Shown: piece by piece, positions 1-8,238 of the stretch
How positions within the stretch are numbered: the stretch's first letter is position 1
Layout: every line of letters begins with the position of its first letter
NCBI GenBank assembly: GCA_017861495.1
Contig: JAGFXW010000001.1
Coordinates: 14,934 to 78,933, forward strand
From: Bacillota bacterium
Lineage (GTDB): Bacteria; Bacillota_C; Negativicutes; CTSoil-072
Reading direction: 5' to 3'
DNA length: 64,000 nt
Notes under the pieces: model-generated
What the model was told of the DNA's origin: nothing
What the model saw: the letters and a program-made list of their open reading frames with translations, nothing else
Databases searched by the model: none
Position numbers and translations under genes: made by a program

Positions 1-1236
1 TTGCCTAAAAATAAAAACATCCTGAAGTGTAATAACGTCGCCTTCCATCCCTTGGACTTCAGTAATTTGTGTGATTTTGCGACTACCATCCCGCATTCTC
101 GACTGGTGAATGATAAGATCAATAGCGGAAGCAACTTGCTCGCGGATCGCTCTGATTGGGAGATCCAACCCCGCCATGAGAACCATGGTTTCTATCCGAC
201 TCAAAAAATCACGAGGAGTATTGGCATGTCCGGTTGTCATGGATCCATCATGGCCTGTATTCATGGCCTGCAACATGTCTAACGTTTCCCCGCTGCGCAC
301 TTCACCGACTACTATGCGGTCCGGGCGCATCCGCAAGGCATTGCGAACCAGGTCCCGAATAGTAATAGCCCCTTTCCCTTCTATGTTAGGAGGTCTTGTT
401 TCTAATGTAACAACATGTTCCTGACGTAACTGCAACTCAGCAGCATCTTCGATGGTAACAATTCTTTCATCATGGGGAATAAAAGAAGAAAGGACATTCA
501 ATGTAGTCGTTTTACCGGATCCTGTGCCCCCAGATACAATGATATTTAATTTTCCTGATACACAGGCCTTAAGAAAATCCGCCATATTTTCACTCAAAGT
601 ATTAAACCCGATTAAATTATTGATAGTAAGCGGATCTTTGGCAAATTTACGAATGGTAAGACATGGTCCGATTAAGGATAACGGCGGTATAATAGCATTA
701 ACCCTTGATCCATCGGGTAATCTCGCATCTACCAAAGGAGAGCTTTCATCAATCCTTCGCCCAATCGGACTTACAATACGTTCAATAACATTCAGAACAT
801 GATCATTATCACGAAACTCTATATCGGTGAGCACTAGTTTCCCTGCCTGCTCAATGTAAACCTGCTTCGGCCCATTAACCATAACTTCGGTTACATTTTC
901 GTTTTTGAGCAACGGATCAATTGGGCCATATCCCAATACTTCAGCAAGCATATCAGCAATAATTTTTTTCCGCGCACTCTCGGGCACGGGCAGGTATTCC
1001 TCGTCAATAACAAGGTTTGAATATTGGATTACCATTTCATCCATGTGAACTTGATCCAACTTCTCTCCATTACTAGAACGGCCCTCTTCCTCACTCATTT
1101 CGCTCACAATACGTTTATGAATTCGTTCCTTTAATTGTTGGTACAGATCTGCATTGTTATTCTTGCCATTAGACAAGGACTGTGCATCAACCAATTTCAG
1201 ATTATTGTGCTCTTCCATTCGTTTCAGCAACGACAT
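1..1236 (-). CDS. cpaF: Tad pilus assembly ATPase CpaF/TadA (3' end off window)
   Basis: Hexameric secretion ATPase that powers assembly of Flp (type IVc) pili at the inner membrane. 412 codons are visible from ATG at 1236, with a GGAGG-like site just upstream; the C-terminus is cut by the window edge. The protein shows the family order: a helical N-terminus, an N-domain with GYGPIDPLL, then the motor domain with Walker [11 protein letters not shown] near residue 240, an Asp box ([11 protein letters not shown]) and Walker B-like [11 protein letters not shown], followed by TTGHANTP. It is the last visible gene of the leftward tad operon, placed after the pilins rather than before tadB. A strong stem-loop separates it from the upstream flp genes. 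A tadC homologue would be expected further left. Family assignment is very secure. Confidence 0.95.
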   Translation of the reverse strand, partial: MSLLKRMEEHNNLKLVDAQSLSNGKNNNADLYQQLKERIHKRIVSEMSEEEGRSSNGEKLDQVHMDEMVIQYSNLVIDEEYLPVPESARKKIIADMLAEVLGYGPIDPLLKNENVTEVMVNGPKQVYIEQAGKLVLTDIEFRDNDHVLNVIERIVSPIGRRIDESSPLVDARLPDGSRVNAIIPPLSLIGPCLTIRKFAKDPLTINNLIGFNTLSENMADFLKACVSGKLNIIVSGGTGSGKTTTLNVLSSFIPHDERIVTIEDAAELQLRQEHVVTLETRPPNIEGKGAITIRDLVRNALRMRPDRIVVGEVRSGETLDMLQAMNTGHDGSMTTGHANTPRDFLSRIETMVLMAGLDLPIRAIREQVASAIDLIIHQSRMRDGSRKITQITEVQGMEGDVITLQDVFIFRQ

Positions 1237-1403
1237 TAATCTTCCTCCCTTCAGGTTCCCTATTTGATATAGTTGACAATCGCTAGTATTATATTATTAA
1301 CTTTAAAATCTATTTTCATCAACCATAATGCCTTAGGTTGGATTAATCTGTTAAATAATAAAGGCAACCACTAAATATATAAAGGCAACCCAATTCTAAA
1401 AAC

Positions 1404-1456
1404 TAATATAAAAACCGTGACCGGGTCCAGATAGATCCCTAAATCCATCTGAACCC
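1404..1456 (-). terminator. Strong stem-loop with U-tract between flp and cpaF
   Basis: On the minus strand a 14-bp stem (GGGTTCAGATGGAT pairing with ATCTATCTGGACCC, with G-U wobbles) closes a 6-nt loop. About 7 nt later comes TTTTTATATT. It lies just downstream of the two pilin genes and upstream of cpaF. It is probably a partial terminator or an mRNA-stabilising hairpin that keeps pilin mRNA more abundant than cpaF mRNA. The rest of the 290-bp gap is AT-rich, with the 12-mer GGTTGCCTTTAT present twice on the minus strand. Confidence 0.7.
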
Positions 1457-1527
1457 CAGCCACCAACTAAAACTGCAAATTTTCCATTGGCCACTAAACC
1501 ACAAGTTATTATATGGAATAATTTAGA

Positions 1528-1710
1528 TTACAACTGAGCTTTTACATTATTGAATGTGTTAGAAATATCATTTCCCATGCCCACTAATCCAACCATCGCA
1601 ATGACCACTACCAAAGCTAAAATCAAACCATACTCAACCATGCCCTGCCCTTTTTCACTTTTCACATACTGCGAAAGCATTCCACTAATGTAAGTTAACA
1701 TTATTGTCAC
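1528..1710 (-). CDS. flp: Flp-type pilin, second copy
   Basis: A 60-residue class IVb pilin precursor, the structural subunit of the Tad pilus. After a short basic leader comes KGQGMVEYGLI. This matches the Flp processing site, with cleavage after Gly and Glu/Tyr at positions +5/+6 of the mature protein, followed by one hydrophobic helix (LALVVVIAMVGLVG). The length is typical for Flp pilins. It follows another pilin gene 98 bp upstream and precedes a strong stem-loop. The two pilins share the KGQG-VEY core but differ in leader and C-terminal half, so they are paralogues and not a recent duplicate. The matching prepilin peptidase is not in the window. Confidence 0.93.
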   Translation of the reverse strand: MTIMLTYISGMLSQYVKSEKGQGMVEYGLILALVVVIAMVGLVGMGNDISNTFNNVKAQL

Positions 1711-1808
1711 CTCCTTTCACTATATTTTGTCTTCTCCCATGAATAGTAAACCATCATCCGATAAGATAAGATATTAATAAATATCACTAACGTATTTCGA
1801 TGCCTAGT

Positions 1809-1997
1809 CTATAATGCGCCCATGATAGTCACTATGGAAGTAGTAAGATATTCACCCAGCGATATTCCAAATGCACGTATTGCAGAAACAGCAATTACCG
1901 CGACCAAGGACAACAGGAGTGCGTATTCAACCAAGCCCTGACCTTTTTCATTTGCAATACGGGTATATACCTGCAACTTTAACGCATGAAATTGCAT
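1809..1997 (-). CDS. flp: Flp-type pilin, first copy
   Basis: A 62-residue pilin precursor with leader ending KGQG, then LVEYALLLSLVAVIAVSAI, a Flp/Fap cleavage and hydrophobic segment. Gly is at -1 and Glu/Tyr at +5/+6 of the predicted mature protein. The start ATG at 1997 is preceded by a GGCGGATCCGGAG-like ribosome site. It sits 46 bp downstream of tadB and upstream of a second, divergent pilin gene. Tad loci commonly carry more than one Flp; which is the major subunit cannot be read from sequence. The assignment rests on the motif, the length and the tad context. Confidence 0.92.
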   Translation of the reverse strand: MQFHALKLQVYTRIANEKGQGLVEYALLLSLVAVIAVSAIRAFGISLGEYLTTSIVTIMGAL

Positions 1998-2043
1998 CTC
2001 CGGATCCGCCCTTCAACAATTTTTAATCTCGACTAAAACATAA

Positions 2044-2994
2044 CTACATATCAATATCCACAATTCTTCGAACAAACATAATTCCTATTAATAAACTAAA
2101 CATACCATAACCAATCAATATCTTCCCCAAAGGTGCAGTAAACAATAATTGAATATAGTCTGGATTGATAACCCCAATCATTCCTGCCACGACGATGGGT
2201 AGTAGACCAATAATCCAGCCTGATATACGCCCTTGAGCCGTCAAGGTTCGAATTTCTTTTTTCATCATGTATCGGTCTTGAATGGTTGTGGCAATATTAT
2301 CCAATATTTCAGCCAAATTACCGCCAATCTGACGTTGGATTAAAATAGCGGTGACAACAAGATCCAAATCTTCACTACGCACGCGCTGAAGCAGATTATT
2401 CAATGCGGTTTCTGTAGGAGCCCCGAGATTCATCTCTTTTAACATTCGAGAAAATTCAACAGATATCGGCGGTGTCATTTCTCTACTCACCATATCTGCT
2501 GTTTGCAAAAAACTATTACCCGATCGAAGAGTATTAGCCATCAAGGATAATGTATCCCCAAGTTGTTGATTGAACGCTGACAACCTTTGAGCAATTTTTA
2601 TTTTAAGATACACATGTGCTAACATATACGTCAGAAAAGCAATTCCAATACTTACCAATAAACTACCTTTCGTCACAATGAGGCAAAAAGCGCCTATTGC
2701 AACAGCAATTAAAATAGTCAAAGCCAAAAATTCCGATCCTCGTAAAGGGATTCCTGCCTGGATCAATTTGTTGTCAAAATAGCGTGCTTTAGAAAAAGGG
2801 GTGAAAAAAGGGCTTAAATAGCGAACAACATTCATCCACCCTGTAATAGCTTTTGTTACATTTTTAGGAATACTGGGTTGAACATATTTATCAATACGTG
2901 CACTAACCACCTGTTCCTTTTTGGAAACAAGCTTGTATGCCACAATAATGAGTAGAAAGGTCGTTAACGCTGTCAACAAAATAATGATAATCAT
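2044..2994 (-). CDS. tadB: Tad inner-membrane platform protein TadB (T2SSF domain)
   Basis: A 316-residue polytopic membrane protein that forms the inner-membrane platform on which the CpaF ATPase acts. An N-terminal membrane helix is followed by a soluble linker and another pair of membrane segments (residues about 90-130). A GspF-type cytoplasmic four-helix domain follows (about 150-240, with LGDTLSLMANTLRSG and RQIGGNLAEILDNIA, typical of TadB), then two C-terminal helices. The start ATG at 2994 lies 16 bp after the REC-ATPase gene upstream, so the genes are co-transcribed. TadC is the other possible name. The long N-terminal TM-linker and the GGNLAE-type motif fit TadB better, and TadC probably lies beyond the left edge. 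Confidence 0.88.
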   Translation of the reverse strand: MIIIILLTALTTFLLIIVAYKLVSKKEQVVSARIDKYVQPSIPKNVTKAITGWMNVVRYLSPFFTPFSKARYFDNKLIQAGIPLRGSEFLALTILIAVAIGAFCLIVTKGSLLVSIGIAFLTYMLAHVYLKIKIAQRLSAFNQQLGDTLSLMANTLRSGNSFLQTADMVSREMTPPISVEFSRMLKEMNLGAPTETALNNLLQRVRSEDLDLVVTAILIQRQIGGNLAEILDNIATTIQDRYMMKKEIRTLTAQGRISGWIIGLLPIVVAGMIGVINPDYIQLLFTAPLGKILIGYGMFSLLIGIMFVRRIVDIDM

Positions 2995-3010
2995 TTTGCA
3001 CTCCTCCTAG

Positions 3011-4147
3011 CTATCGAATATGCCCTTTACTAGAAGTTTTCTCTACAATATCATCTACGATTTGCAAAATCCCTTGGGCCAATTGTGAATCAGAATCATT
3101 TATAGTGAACGGCACTCCCATATTAAGTGCATTGGTTGCCAATTGAAACTGATTTGGCAATGTCATGATAGGATATCCAATTTCATCTTGCAGTTGACGA
3201 AGATAATCTGATTCCCCCCTTAATTTAAATCGGGATAATATCACTTTAATTTTTTCTTTCTGACAACCCAACTCACGGAGTGAGTTTAAATAATATTTGA
3301 GATGTTCCATCTCAAATCCTGAGTTAATCGCTGCCATAACGTATACAATATCAGATGCTTTGGCCACTGCCAAGGTTCGCTTGTCAAAACCTGCCGCATT
3401 GTCAACTATAACATAACGAAACAGCTTTCTCATCATCCTGATGATTTCCATGAAGGATTCAACATCGATTAATTCTGCTAACTCTGGCCTTGAAGCCCCT
3501 GTCAATACCTTAATAGATTTATTATATGTCTGCAAATAAGTTCCTAAAGTAGATGTAGATATATGCTTTAAGTCACGAACTGCTTCAACAAAGGTATTTA
3601 GCGGATCCACATTCAAGTAAACCGGAATATCTCCAAAAGCAAAATCTGCTTCCACGATTCCTACAAGATGGTCTGTTTCTTGCGTTAAACCAACTGCCAA
3701 ATTTACCGCCAAAGTCGTTTTTCCACAGTTTCCTTTTGGGCTAAGGATTGTAATCATTTCATTTACCGGCAATAACCGAGGTCCATTAAAAGACTTGACC
3801 GCCGCTACCAGTTCTTCAGCTTCGAAGGGTTTGACAAGATACCCCTTTGCTCCAGCTTGTATCACGATACGGGTAATAGTTTCATCCCACTTGTGGCTCG
3901 TACAAATAATCGAAACATCAGGATATACTTCCAATAACCGGGCTATATTTTCCTCAGGACGAGAAGAATTTACATCAATATCCAGCAATACAATGTGCGG
4001 CTTTTGGCCCTCCATTCGTGCAATTGCTTCCTCTAAACTATTAGCCTGTATGATTAAATTAAATACGTCAATGGAACGTACTCTTGCACCCAACATATCC
4101 CGCATAAAACGCATAGAGTCAATAATAACAATCCGTACTTCTTGCAC
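3011..4147 (-). CDS. cpaE: Receiver-domain TadZ/CpaE pilus-localisation ATPase
   Basis: A 378-residue protein that starts at GTG 4147, with GGAGG 9 nt upstream. Residues 1-120 form a response-regulator receiver fold: acidic pocket (VIIDSMRF), likely phospho-acceptor Asp in HIVLLDIDV near residue 57, and conserved Lys in YLVKPF. Residues about 130-378 are a MinD/ParA-like ATPase with deviant Walker A SPKGNCGKTTLA, keeping the signature Lys and the GKT. CpaE/TadZ proteins place the Tad machine at the right cell site. The receiver here looks intact, whereas many CpaE proteins have a degenerate one, so phospho-control is possible. It is the second of two adjacent TadZ-like genes. Confidence 0.88.
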   Translation of the reverse strand: MQEVRIVIIDSMRFMRDMLGARVRSIDVFNLIIQANSLEEAIARMEGQKPHIVLLDIDVNSSRPEENIARLLEVYPDVSIICTSHKWDETITRIVIQAGAKGYLVKPFEAEELVAAVKSFNGPRLLPVNEMITILSPKGNCGKTTLAVNLAVGLTQETDHLVGIVEADFAFGDIPVYLNVDPLNTFVEAVRDLKHISTSTLGTYLQTYNKSIKVLTGASRPELAELIDVESFMEIIRMMRKLFRYVIVDNAAGFDKRTLAVAKASDIVYVMAAINSGFEMEHLKYYLNSLRELGCQKEKIKVILSRFKLRGESDYLRQLQDEIGYPIMTLPNQFQLATNALNMGVPFTINDSDSQLAQGILQIVDDIVEKTSSKGHIR

Positions 4148-4173
4148 CGTACGATGCCTCCAATTTAAACTTA

Positions 4174-5028
4174 CTATTTATTACCTAACCAGCGATTCAA
4201 GCGCTCCGTCAAGCTTGTTTTTTCCTCGCCTAAATTCCCGGATAATATCGCCTGCGTAATGACTAGCATATCTCTAGAGATTTCTTTGTCCGGGTGGGCG
4301 ATGGAGAAAGGCCGACCTTCTCTCGTTGCTGCAACTGCTACAGCAAAATCATTACTGACTTTCGCGGCAAAACGTCGTCCGATGCCAGATTCCACTTCAG
4401 AAATCCCAATCGCCGTTTTTGCTTTGTATCGATTTAATATTAATTTTACCTTATCTTTACTGTAGCCTATTCCTTGAAATGCATCTAAGCCTTTCTGCAA
4501 ATTTTTCACTCCAGATATTGAATCCAATGTATTTATAAATAGAATCATGTTGGACATATCAAGTGCACTTAAAACCAAATCACTGAACCCTAAAGACGTA
4601 TCAATTAAGATATACTTAAAGTGACAAGAAAGTTCACTTAGTACGGAGCCAAAAACTGCGGCAGTAACTAGCTCTACTTTTGCATATTCCCGCGGTGCAG
4701 CTAAAACAAATATATCATGCTGCCATTTTTCAAGATATTCAACAATCGCTTCCCCTGCAGAATAACCCCGCTCTGCAAAATCTGCGATTGTATTGCGGGG
4801 GTGTATATTTAGCAATCTACAGATATCTCCAAAATGCAGGTCAGCATCTACAATACATACTTTTTCTCCACTTAAGCGAGCTAAACATGTCGCCAGATTA
4901 ACAGCTATTGTTGATTTTCCTATTGCATCCACTGTACTAAATAATGTAATAATTTCCCCTTTTTTTTCTGTTCGAAATGATCTTTCATCAACGCCAGGGT
5001 ACTGGACAATTTTATTAACAATAGCCAT
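4174..5028 (-). CDS. TadZ/CpaE-like MinD-family protein with altered P-loop
   Basis: A 284-residue MinD/ParA-fold protein without a receiver domain, sitting between the secretin gene and the REC-ATPase gene. The fold is clear: P-loop region at residues about 29-40, CIVDADLHFGD for Walker A', and KYILIDTSLGFSD for Walker B. The P-loop reads STVDAIGKST. The GKST end is kept, but the ParA/MinD signature Lys and the Gly pair before it are replaced (V, D, A). ATP binding may persist while the dimer-sensing Lys is lost. This suggests a scaffold role, or a heterodimer with the neighbouring canonical ATPase. That role is inference; membership of the TadZ/MinD family is secure. Confidence 0.82.
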   Translation of the reverse strand: MAIVNKIVQYPGVDERSFRTEKKGEIITLFSTVDAIGKSTIAVNLATCLARLSGEKVCIVDADLHFGDICRLLNIHPRNTIADFAERGYSAGEAIVEYLEKWQHDIFVLAAPREYAKVELVTAAVFGSVLSELSCHFKYILIDTSLGFSDLVLSALDMSNMILFINTLDSISGVKNLQKGLDAFQGIGYSKDKVKLILNRYKAKTAIGISEVESGIGRRFAAKVSNDFAVAVAATREGRPFSIAHPDKEISRDMLVITQAILSGNLGEEKTSLTERLNRWLGNK

Positions 5029-5111
5029 ATCTTGTCACCTTTCATCGGAGAAAGTTTGTATCAATTTACAAATAATAACGCTCACATATCTTGTTTATTG
5101 ATAGCAGTACT

Positions 5112-6362
5112 CTATTTTTTGTCCCCATTCTGTTTTTCCTTCCAAGGATCTTCTCCCATTGTTTTTTGCATATCAATCGTTGCCGGGGGTACATAGTCAG
5201 TAGGATCCACAAGAGTCGGCGTCATAATAATTACCACTTCGGTTTTTCCTGATGTAAACGACGTACTTTTGAATAGCTTTCCTATTACCGGTATATCAGC
5301 AAGAAACGGTATTTTATAAACACTTTTGCTTTCTTCATTGGATATCAACCCGCCAATCGCCATGGATTGCCCTGAAACCATCGTAATCACGGTTTCCGCT
5401 TTGCGAGTCTTAATAGGCGGAATGTACATATTTGATCCTAAGCTAACTTGATGGGAAGAATTCCAGTCTAAAGCACTGACTTCTGCCTTTACCTTGCTCG
5501 TGATCAGATTATCCGAATTCACTTCCGGAGCAATATCCAACTTAATTCCATATTCTTTCCATTCAATCCCGATCTGACCATTACTAACACTAACCGGTAT
5601 AGGAATTTCGCCACCAACCAAAATATTGGCCTTTTCACCACTCAAAGTAATCATATTCGGTTGAGATAAAATTTTGGCATTTCCATTTTGGATTAACGCA
5701 TCCAATTCAGCATTGATGTCGCTGTAAGTGCCAAACCACCCAAACACATTACCTTGGTCTGAAATTGTATTGGTACTGCTTTGGCCGAAAGGAAAGGCTC
5801 CCGGTGTCGATACTGAATTTCCCCACAAAATCCCCAGTTTGTCCGTTTTATCTTTGCTGATTTCTACAATTTTTGCTTCAATCTTTACTTGTTTGGGCTT
5901 GCTCAACTCCAACAAGTTAACTACTTTCTCACCATACGCACCAGCCACTTTCTCCGCCCGTGCCCGCTGGTATTGGTCGTTTACCATACCTTCCAATAAA
6001 ACAGTATTATTCACTTTGCTGACTCTAATGTTCGGATATCCTAGTATCGTTTTAATGTCGTTAGCGATTGTAGCATTATTTACTGATACCTCTACATCAT
6101 AGCTGGATCGGCCTGCTGCCGACCATACTTGCAAAGTGGTCGTCCCAGCCGCTTTTCCAACTATTAACACTTCTGTCGGCGATATAATCACAACATCGGC
6201 AATATCCGGATTGGCAACGGCTATCCGTTCCACACTATCCCAACTCAATACTGTAGAATTATTCACCTGTATTACAATATTACCGGCCGCACTAACCGGA
6301 AGTACAAGAAGCAAGACAAGTGCAAATATCATAAGTTGTGCAAAACATTTTCGTTGTCTCAA
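5112..6362 (-). CDS. rcpA: Tad secretin RcpA/CpaC
   Basis: Outer-membrane secretin that forms the exit channel for the Flp pilus, direct evidence of a diderm envelope. A TTG start at 6362 lies 8 nt after AGGAGG and gives about 416 residues. An N-terminal signal peptide (LMIFALVLLLVLPVSAAG) is followed by the pilus/BON-like N-domain (VADVVIISPTEVLIVGKAAGTTTLQVW). The secretin core then carries VEISKDKTDKLGILWG, ILSQPNMITLSGEKANILVGGEIPIPV and the C-terminal GGLISNEE ... VPFLADIPVIGKLFKS type signature (here KIPFLADIPVIGKLF). The length is normal for the family. It lies 24 bp downstream of cpaB, in the same operon. Confidence 0.94.
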   Translation of the reverse strand: MRQRKCFAQLMIFALVLLLVLPVSAAGNIVIQVNNSTVLSWDSVERIAVANPDIADVVIISPTEVLIVGKAAGTTTLQVWSAAGRSSYDVEVSVNNATIANDIKTILGYPNIRVSKVNNTVLLEGMVNDQYQRARAEKVAGAYGEKVVNLLELSKPKQVKIEAKIVEISKDKTDKLGILWGNSVSTPGAFPFGQSSTNTISDQGNVFGWFGTYSDINAELDALIQNGNAKILSQPNMITLSGEKANILVGGEIPIPVSVSNGQIGIEWKEYGIKLDIAPEVNSDNLITSKVKAEVSALDWNSSHQVSLGSNMYIPPIKTRKAETVITMVSGQSMAIGGLISNEESKSVYKIPFLADIPVIGKLFKSTSFTSGKTEVVIIMTPTLVDPTDYVPPATIDMQKTMGEDPWKEKQNGDKK

Positions 6363-6386
6363 GAACAAGACCTCCTCTACACCAAT

Positions 6387-7262
6387 TTAGTTCGAGCTTA
6401 CTTTTGTTCCCCGGATCACTGTTACGCCCGAAGACGAATGTACGCGTTCAACAGGATATGCCGGTGGAGAGTAAGCTGGCGGAATATAAGCTGGTGTGTA
6501 TGCAGGTGTGGGTGTTGCTGTAGAAGCAGTTTCCTTCGGCACATAAGGACGATAAATGATATCATCTGTACTGATTGTATTCAAAAGAGCATAGGACGGC
6601 GTAGGCTGAAACGGCCTCAACGCTAAGTATATTCTGCTTGTTTCACTGGCAAGTGCTAGCATCGTAGCCTCTCGCGGTGTTACAGCCAGCGTAACGGACC
6701 CTGTTTTTTCAGATGCCGCAGCTTTGTCTTTCGTAGCCGCATCCATATTGTCATTGCGGTTGTAGGCTAATACCAATATATTTTGGAGAACCATTTTACT
6801 GACCCCGACATCTTTTCCACCCACGGTCATTATTAAATCAATATAATCTCCGGCCTTGACAAACCCAGAAACCCCACTAATATCATTAGCTGCAATGGTA
6901 AAGGCCCGTTTGTCACTGGGTATTTGCCCAACAAATCCAGGGACTTTACCATCGACCGCCAAGCGACGGTCGGTAACCTGATCTCCCAAGGTCATCGGAA
7001 CCCGCGACATAACGCCGACTACTTTACCAAGGTCATTTACCGCACCCGGCTGCACTAATTCTGGCGGAACCATAACAACCTTCACCATTTCTTTCGTAAT
7101 GACCGTACGCCCGGGGATATCCACCGTTGCCACTACAACCGGTTCTCCTTTTTTTGTCGTTTCAGCCGATTGACTCTTTAAGTAACTATAAACTAATCCG
7201 GCGGTAACCAAACTCAACACTACCGCAATTCCTACCAGTACTTTCATTGGAATTTTCTGCAT
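6387..7262 (-). CDS. cpaB: Tad pilus assembly protein CpaB/RcpC
   Basis: A 291-residue periplasmic assembly protein anchored by one N-terminal helix (VLVGIAVVLSLVTAGLVYSYL). A SAF domain follows (about residues 40-105, VVATVDIPGRTVITKEMVKVVMVPP split by a Pro-rich link), then the RcpC domain with DRRLAVDG, AFTIAANDISGVSGFVKAGD and VTLAVTPREATMLALA. The C-terminal tail is rich in Thr, Pro, Ala and Tyr (TPAYTPAYIPPAYSPPAYP) and is probably disordered. The ATG at 7262 is preceded by GGGGAGGGG. This is the first gene of the tad operon; its leader of about 350 nt holds a c-di-GMP-II riboswitch and its terminator, so the whole operon is probably under c-di-GMP control. Confidence 0.93.
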   Translation of the reverse strand: MQKIPMKVLVGIAVVLSLVTAGLVYSYLKSQSAETTKKGEPVVVATVDIPGRTVITKEMVKVVMVPPELVQPGAVNDLGKVVGVMSRVPMTLGDQVTDRRLAVDGKVPGFVGQIPSDKRAFTIAANDISGVSGFVKAGDYIDLIMTVGGKDVGVSKMVLQNILVLAYNRNDNMDAATKDKAAASEKTGSVTLAVTPREATMLALASETSRIYLALRPFQPTPSYALLNTISTDDIIYRPYVPKETASTATPTPAYTPAYIPPAYSPPAYPVERVHSSSGVTVIRGTKVSSN

Positions 7263-7300
7263 CGACTTTCCCCTCCCCTAAAATTGTGTTTTGCTTTTTA

Positions 7301-7340
7301 ACGTCCAACTAAACATCCAATAAACGTCCAGAAACGTCCA
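7301..7340 (-). repeat. Four phased direct repeats TGGACGTTT in the tad leader
   Basis: Read on the minus strand, the block contains TGGACG, TGGACG, TGGATG, TGGACG, each followed by TT, with starts 10-12 bp apart, close to one helical turn. A near-identical array (TGGATG, TTGACG, TGGACA, TTGATG) with 10-11 bp phasing lies in the EPS leader at 48412-48450 on the opposite strand. This suggests a shared DNA-binding regulator. An RNA-level role for the four GGA triplets in the tad leader is an alternative. Confidence 0.55.
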
Positions 7341-7510
7341 CGCAAGGAGCACAAAAAAACATGATCAACCCTTCATTACAATCAGGCACTCTGCGTGCTC
7401 CAAGAGAAAGACCAATCATGGCTCCATACTGAAGAAAATGAGGCAGAGACTGCAGCCAAATTGATACGATCAAGCCTTGAAAAACCAAACCATCTCTTGG
7501 ACAAATGTGT

Positions 7511-7551
7511 CAAAAAAACCCACCCCAAATACAAACGGTTCAGGGGTGGGT
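7511..7551 (-). terminator. Intrinsic terminator of the tad c-di-GMP-II riboswitch
   Basis: On the minus strand ACCCACCCC pairs with GGGGTGGGT around a 16-nt loop, followed at once by seven T. Its 5' arm overlaps the 3' strand of aptamer helix P1, so the two structures exclude each other. It lies about 250 nt before cpaB. Confidence 0.88.
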
Positions 7552-7614
7552 TCACTACTCGCTCCGCACAAAACAAGTGACCAGATACATTTTGTGCCTC
7601 AACGCTTCACCTAT
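7543..7614 (-). promoter_or_regulatory. c-di-GMP-II riboswitch upstream of the tad operon
   Basis: The minus-strand core reads GGTCACTTG, a stem, GGAGCGAGTAGTGAACCC. This matches the c-di-GMP-II (GEMM-II) core as I recall it (GGGCACUUG ... AGUAGUGCAACC). P1 is GGTG (7611-7608) with CACC (7548-7545). P2 is GCACAAAA with TTTTGTGC. The pseudoknot pairs TCACT with AGTGA. P2 carries G-C pairs where the two EPS copies (at 48062 and 48212) have A-U pairs, which is real covariation. P1 competes with the terminator, so ligand should switch the tad operon on. Confidence 0.87.
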
Positions 7615-7619
7615 ATTGT

Positions 7620-8238
7620 TTGTATCTTCATTTCGCTATTCAATTGTGTAATCCTTCTTGATTTTACGGAAAAAATAATTATTTTTGTAAATTTACCGCC
7701 TTTTTAGTTAATTTTTCTAATTTCAAAGCTATTTCCAAGAATACCGGGAATGAAAAAAACCATGAACACTCCTTCGCAATACAGTCAAGCGGCAAGCGCC
7801 TATCCTGGGAAAGATGGTCATGGCTCGTCAAATAAGCAAGTAGCGTAATGAACTGCAACAATTGTTGACACGAACAGAACCCGCAAAGATTACGAGCCAT
7901 TTCTTGCACAAATAGAACCAGCAAGACACGCATCATACCAATGCGTACAATGTGTCATAGTACAAGTATCCAGCAATGAACCCTGGTGTGGAAAAGCTGC
8001 ATAAGATGTAAAAAAATAGATTAAAGAGTTTTATATTCAAAATTCGACATTCTTTTTTCCATTCCTTCTTGATTTTCCAGAAAAGCAAAAATAAATGTAA
8101 ATTTCTTCGTAAAAAAGCGCCAAGCAAGCTTAGAACTGTCCAGCCTGTACACCGTTCATACACATTTATCACTCATTGTTTTTACATATCGTTCATGTAA
8201 TGCGTATAATAATTCATCCACAATCTGAAGAATTATGC
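7620..8238. other. AT-rich intergenic region between tad and pga operons
   Basis: No recognisable gene. Open frames here are short and lack similarity to known proteins. A block of about 50 bp occurs twice (7651-7700 and 8061-8110), sharing the 14-mer TCCTTCTTGATTTT and then TGTAAATTT 33-34 bp later. The left copy lies just upstream of the tad riboswitch, so it may include the tad promoter. Plus-strand 7750-7850 looks like decayed coding sequence of unknown origin. Confidence 0.4.

Noticed and set aside
1273..1278. Plus-strand TTGACA between cpaF and flp
   Set aside because: No well-spaced -10 box and no plus-strand gene downstream.
7679..8172. Two small minus-strand frames between the tad and pga operons
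   Set aside because: No ribosome sites, odd Cys- and Phe-rich composition and no family resemblance; the region reads as non-coding or decayed.
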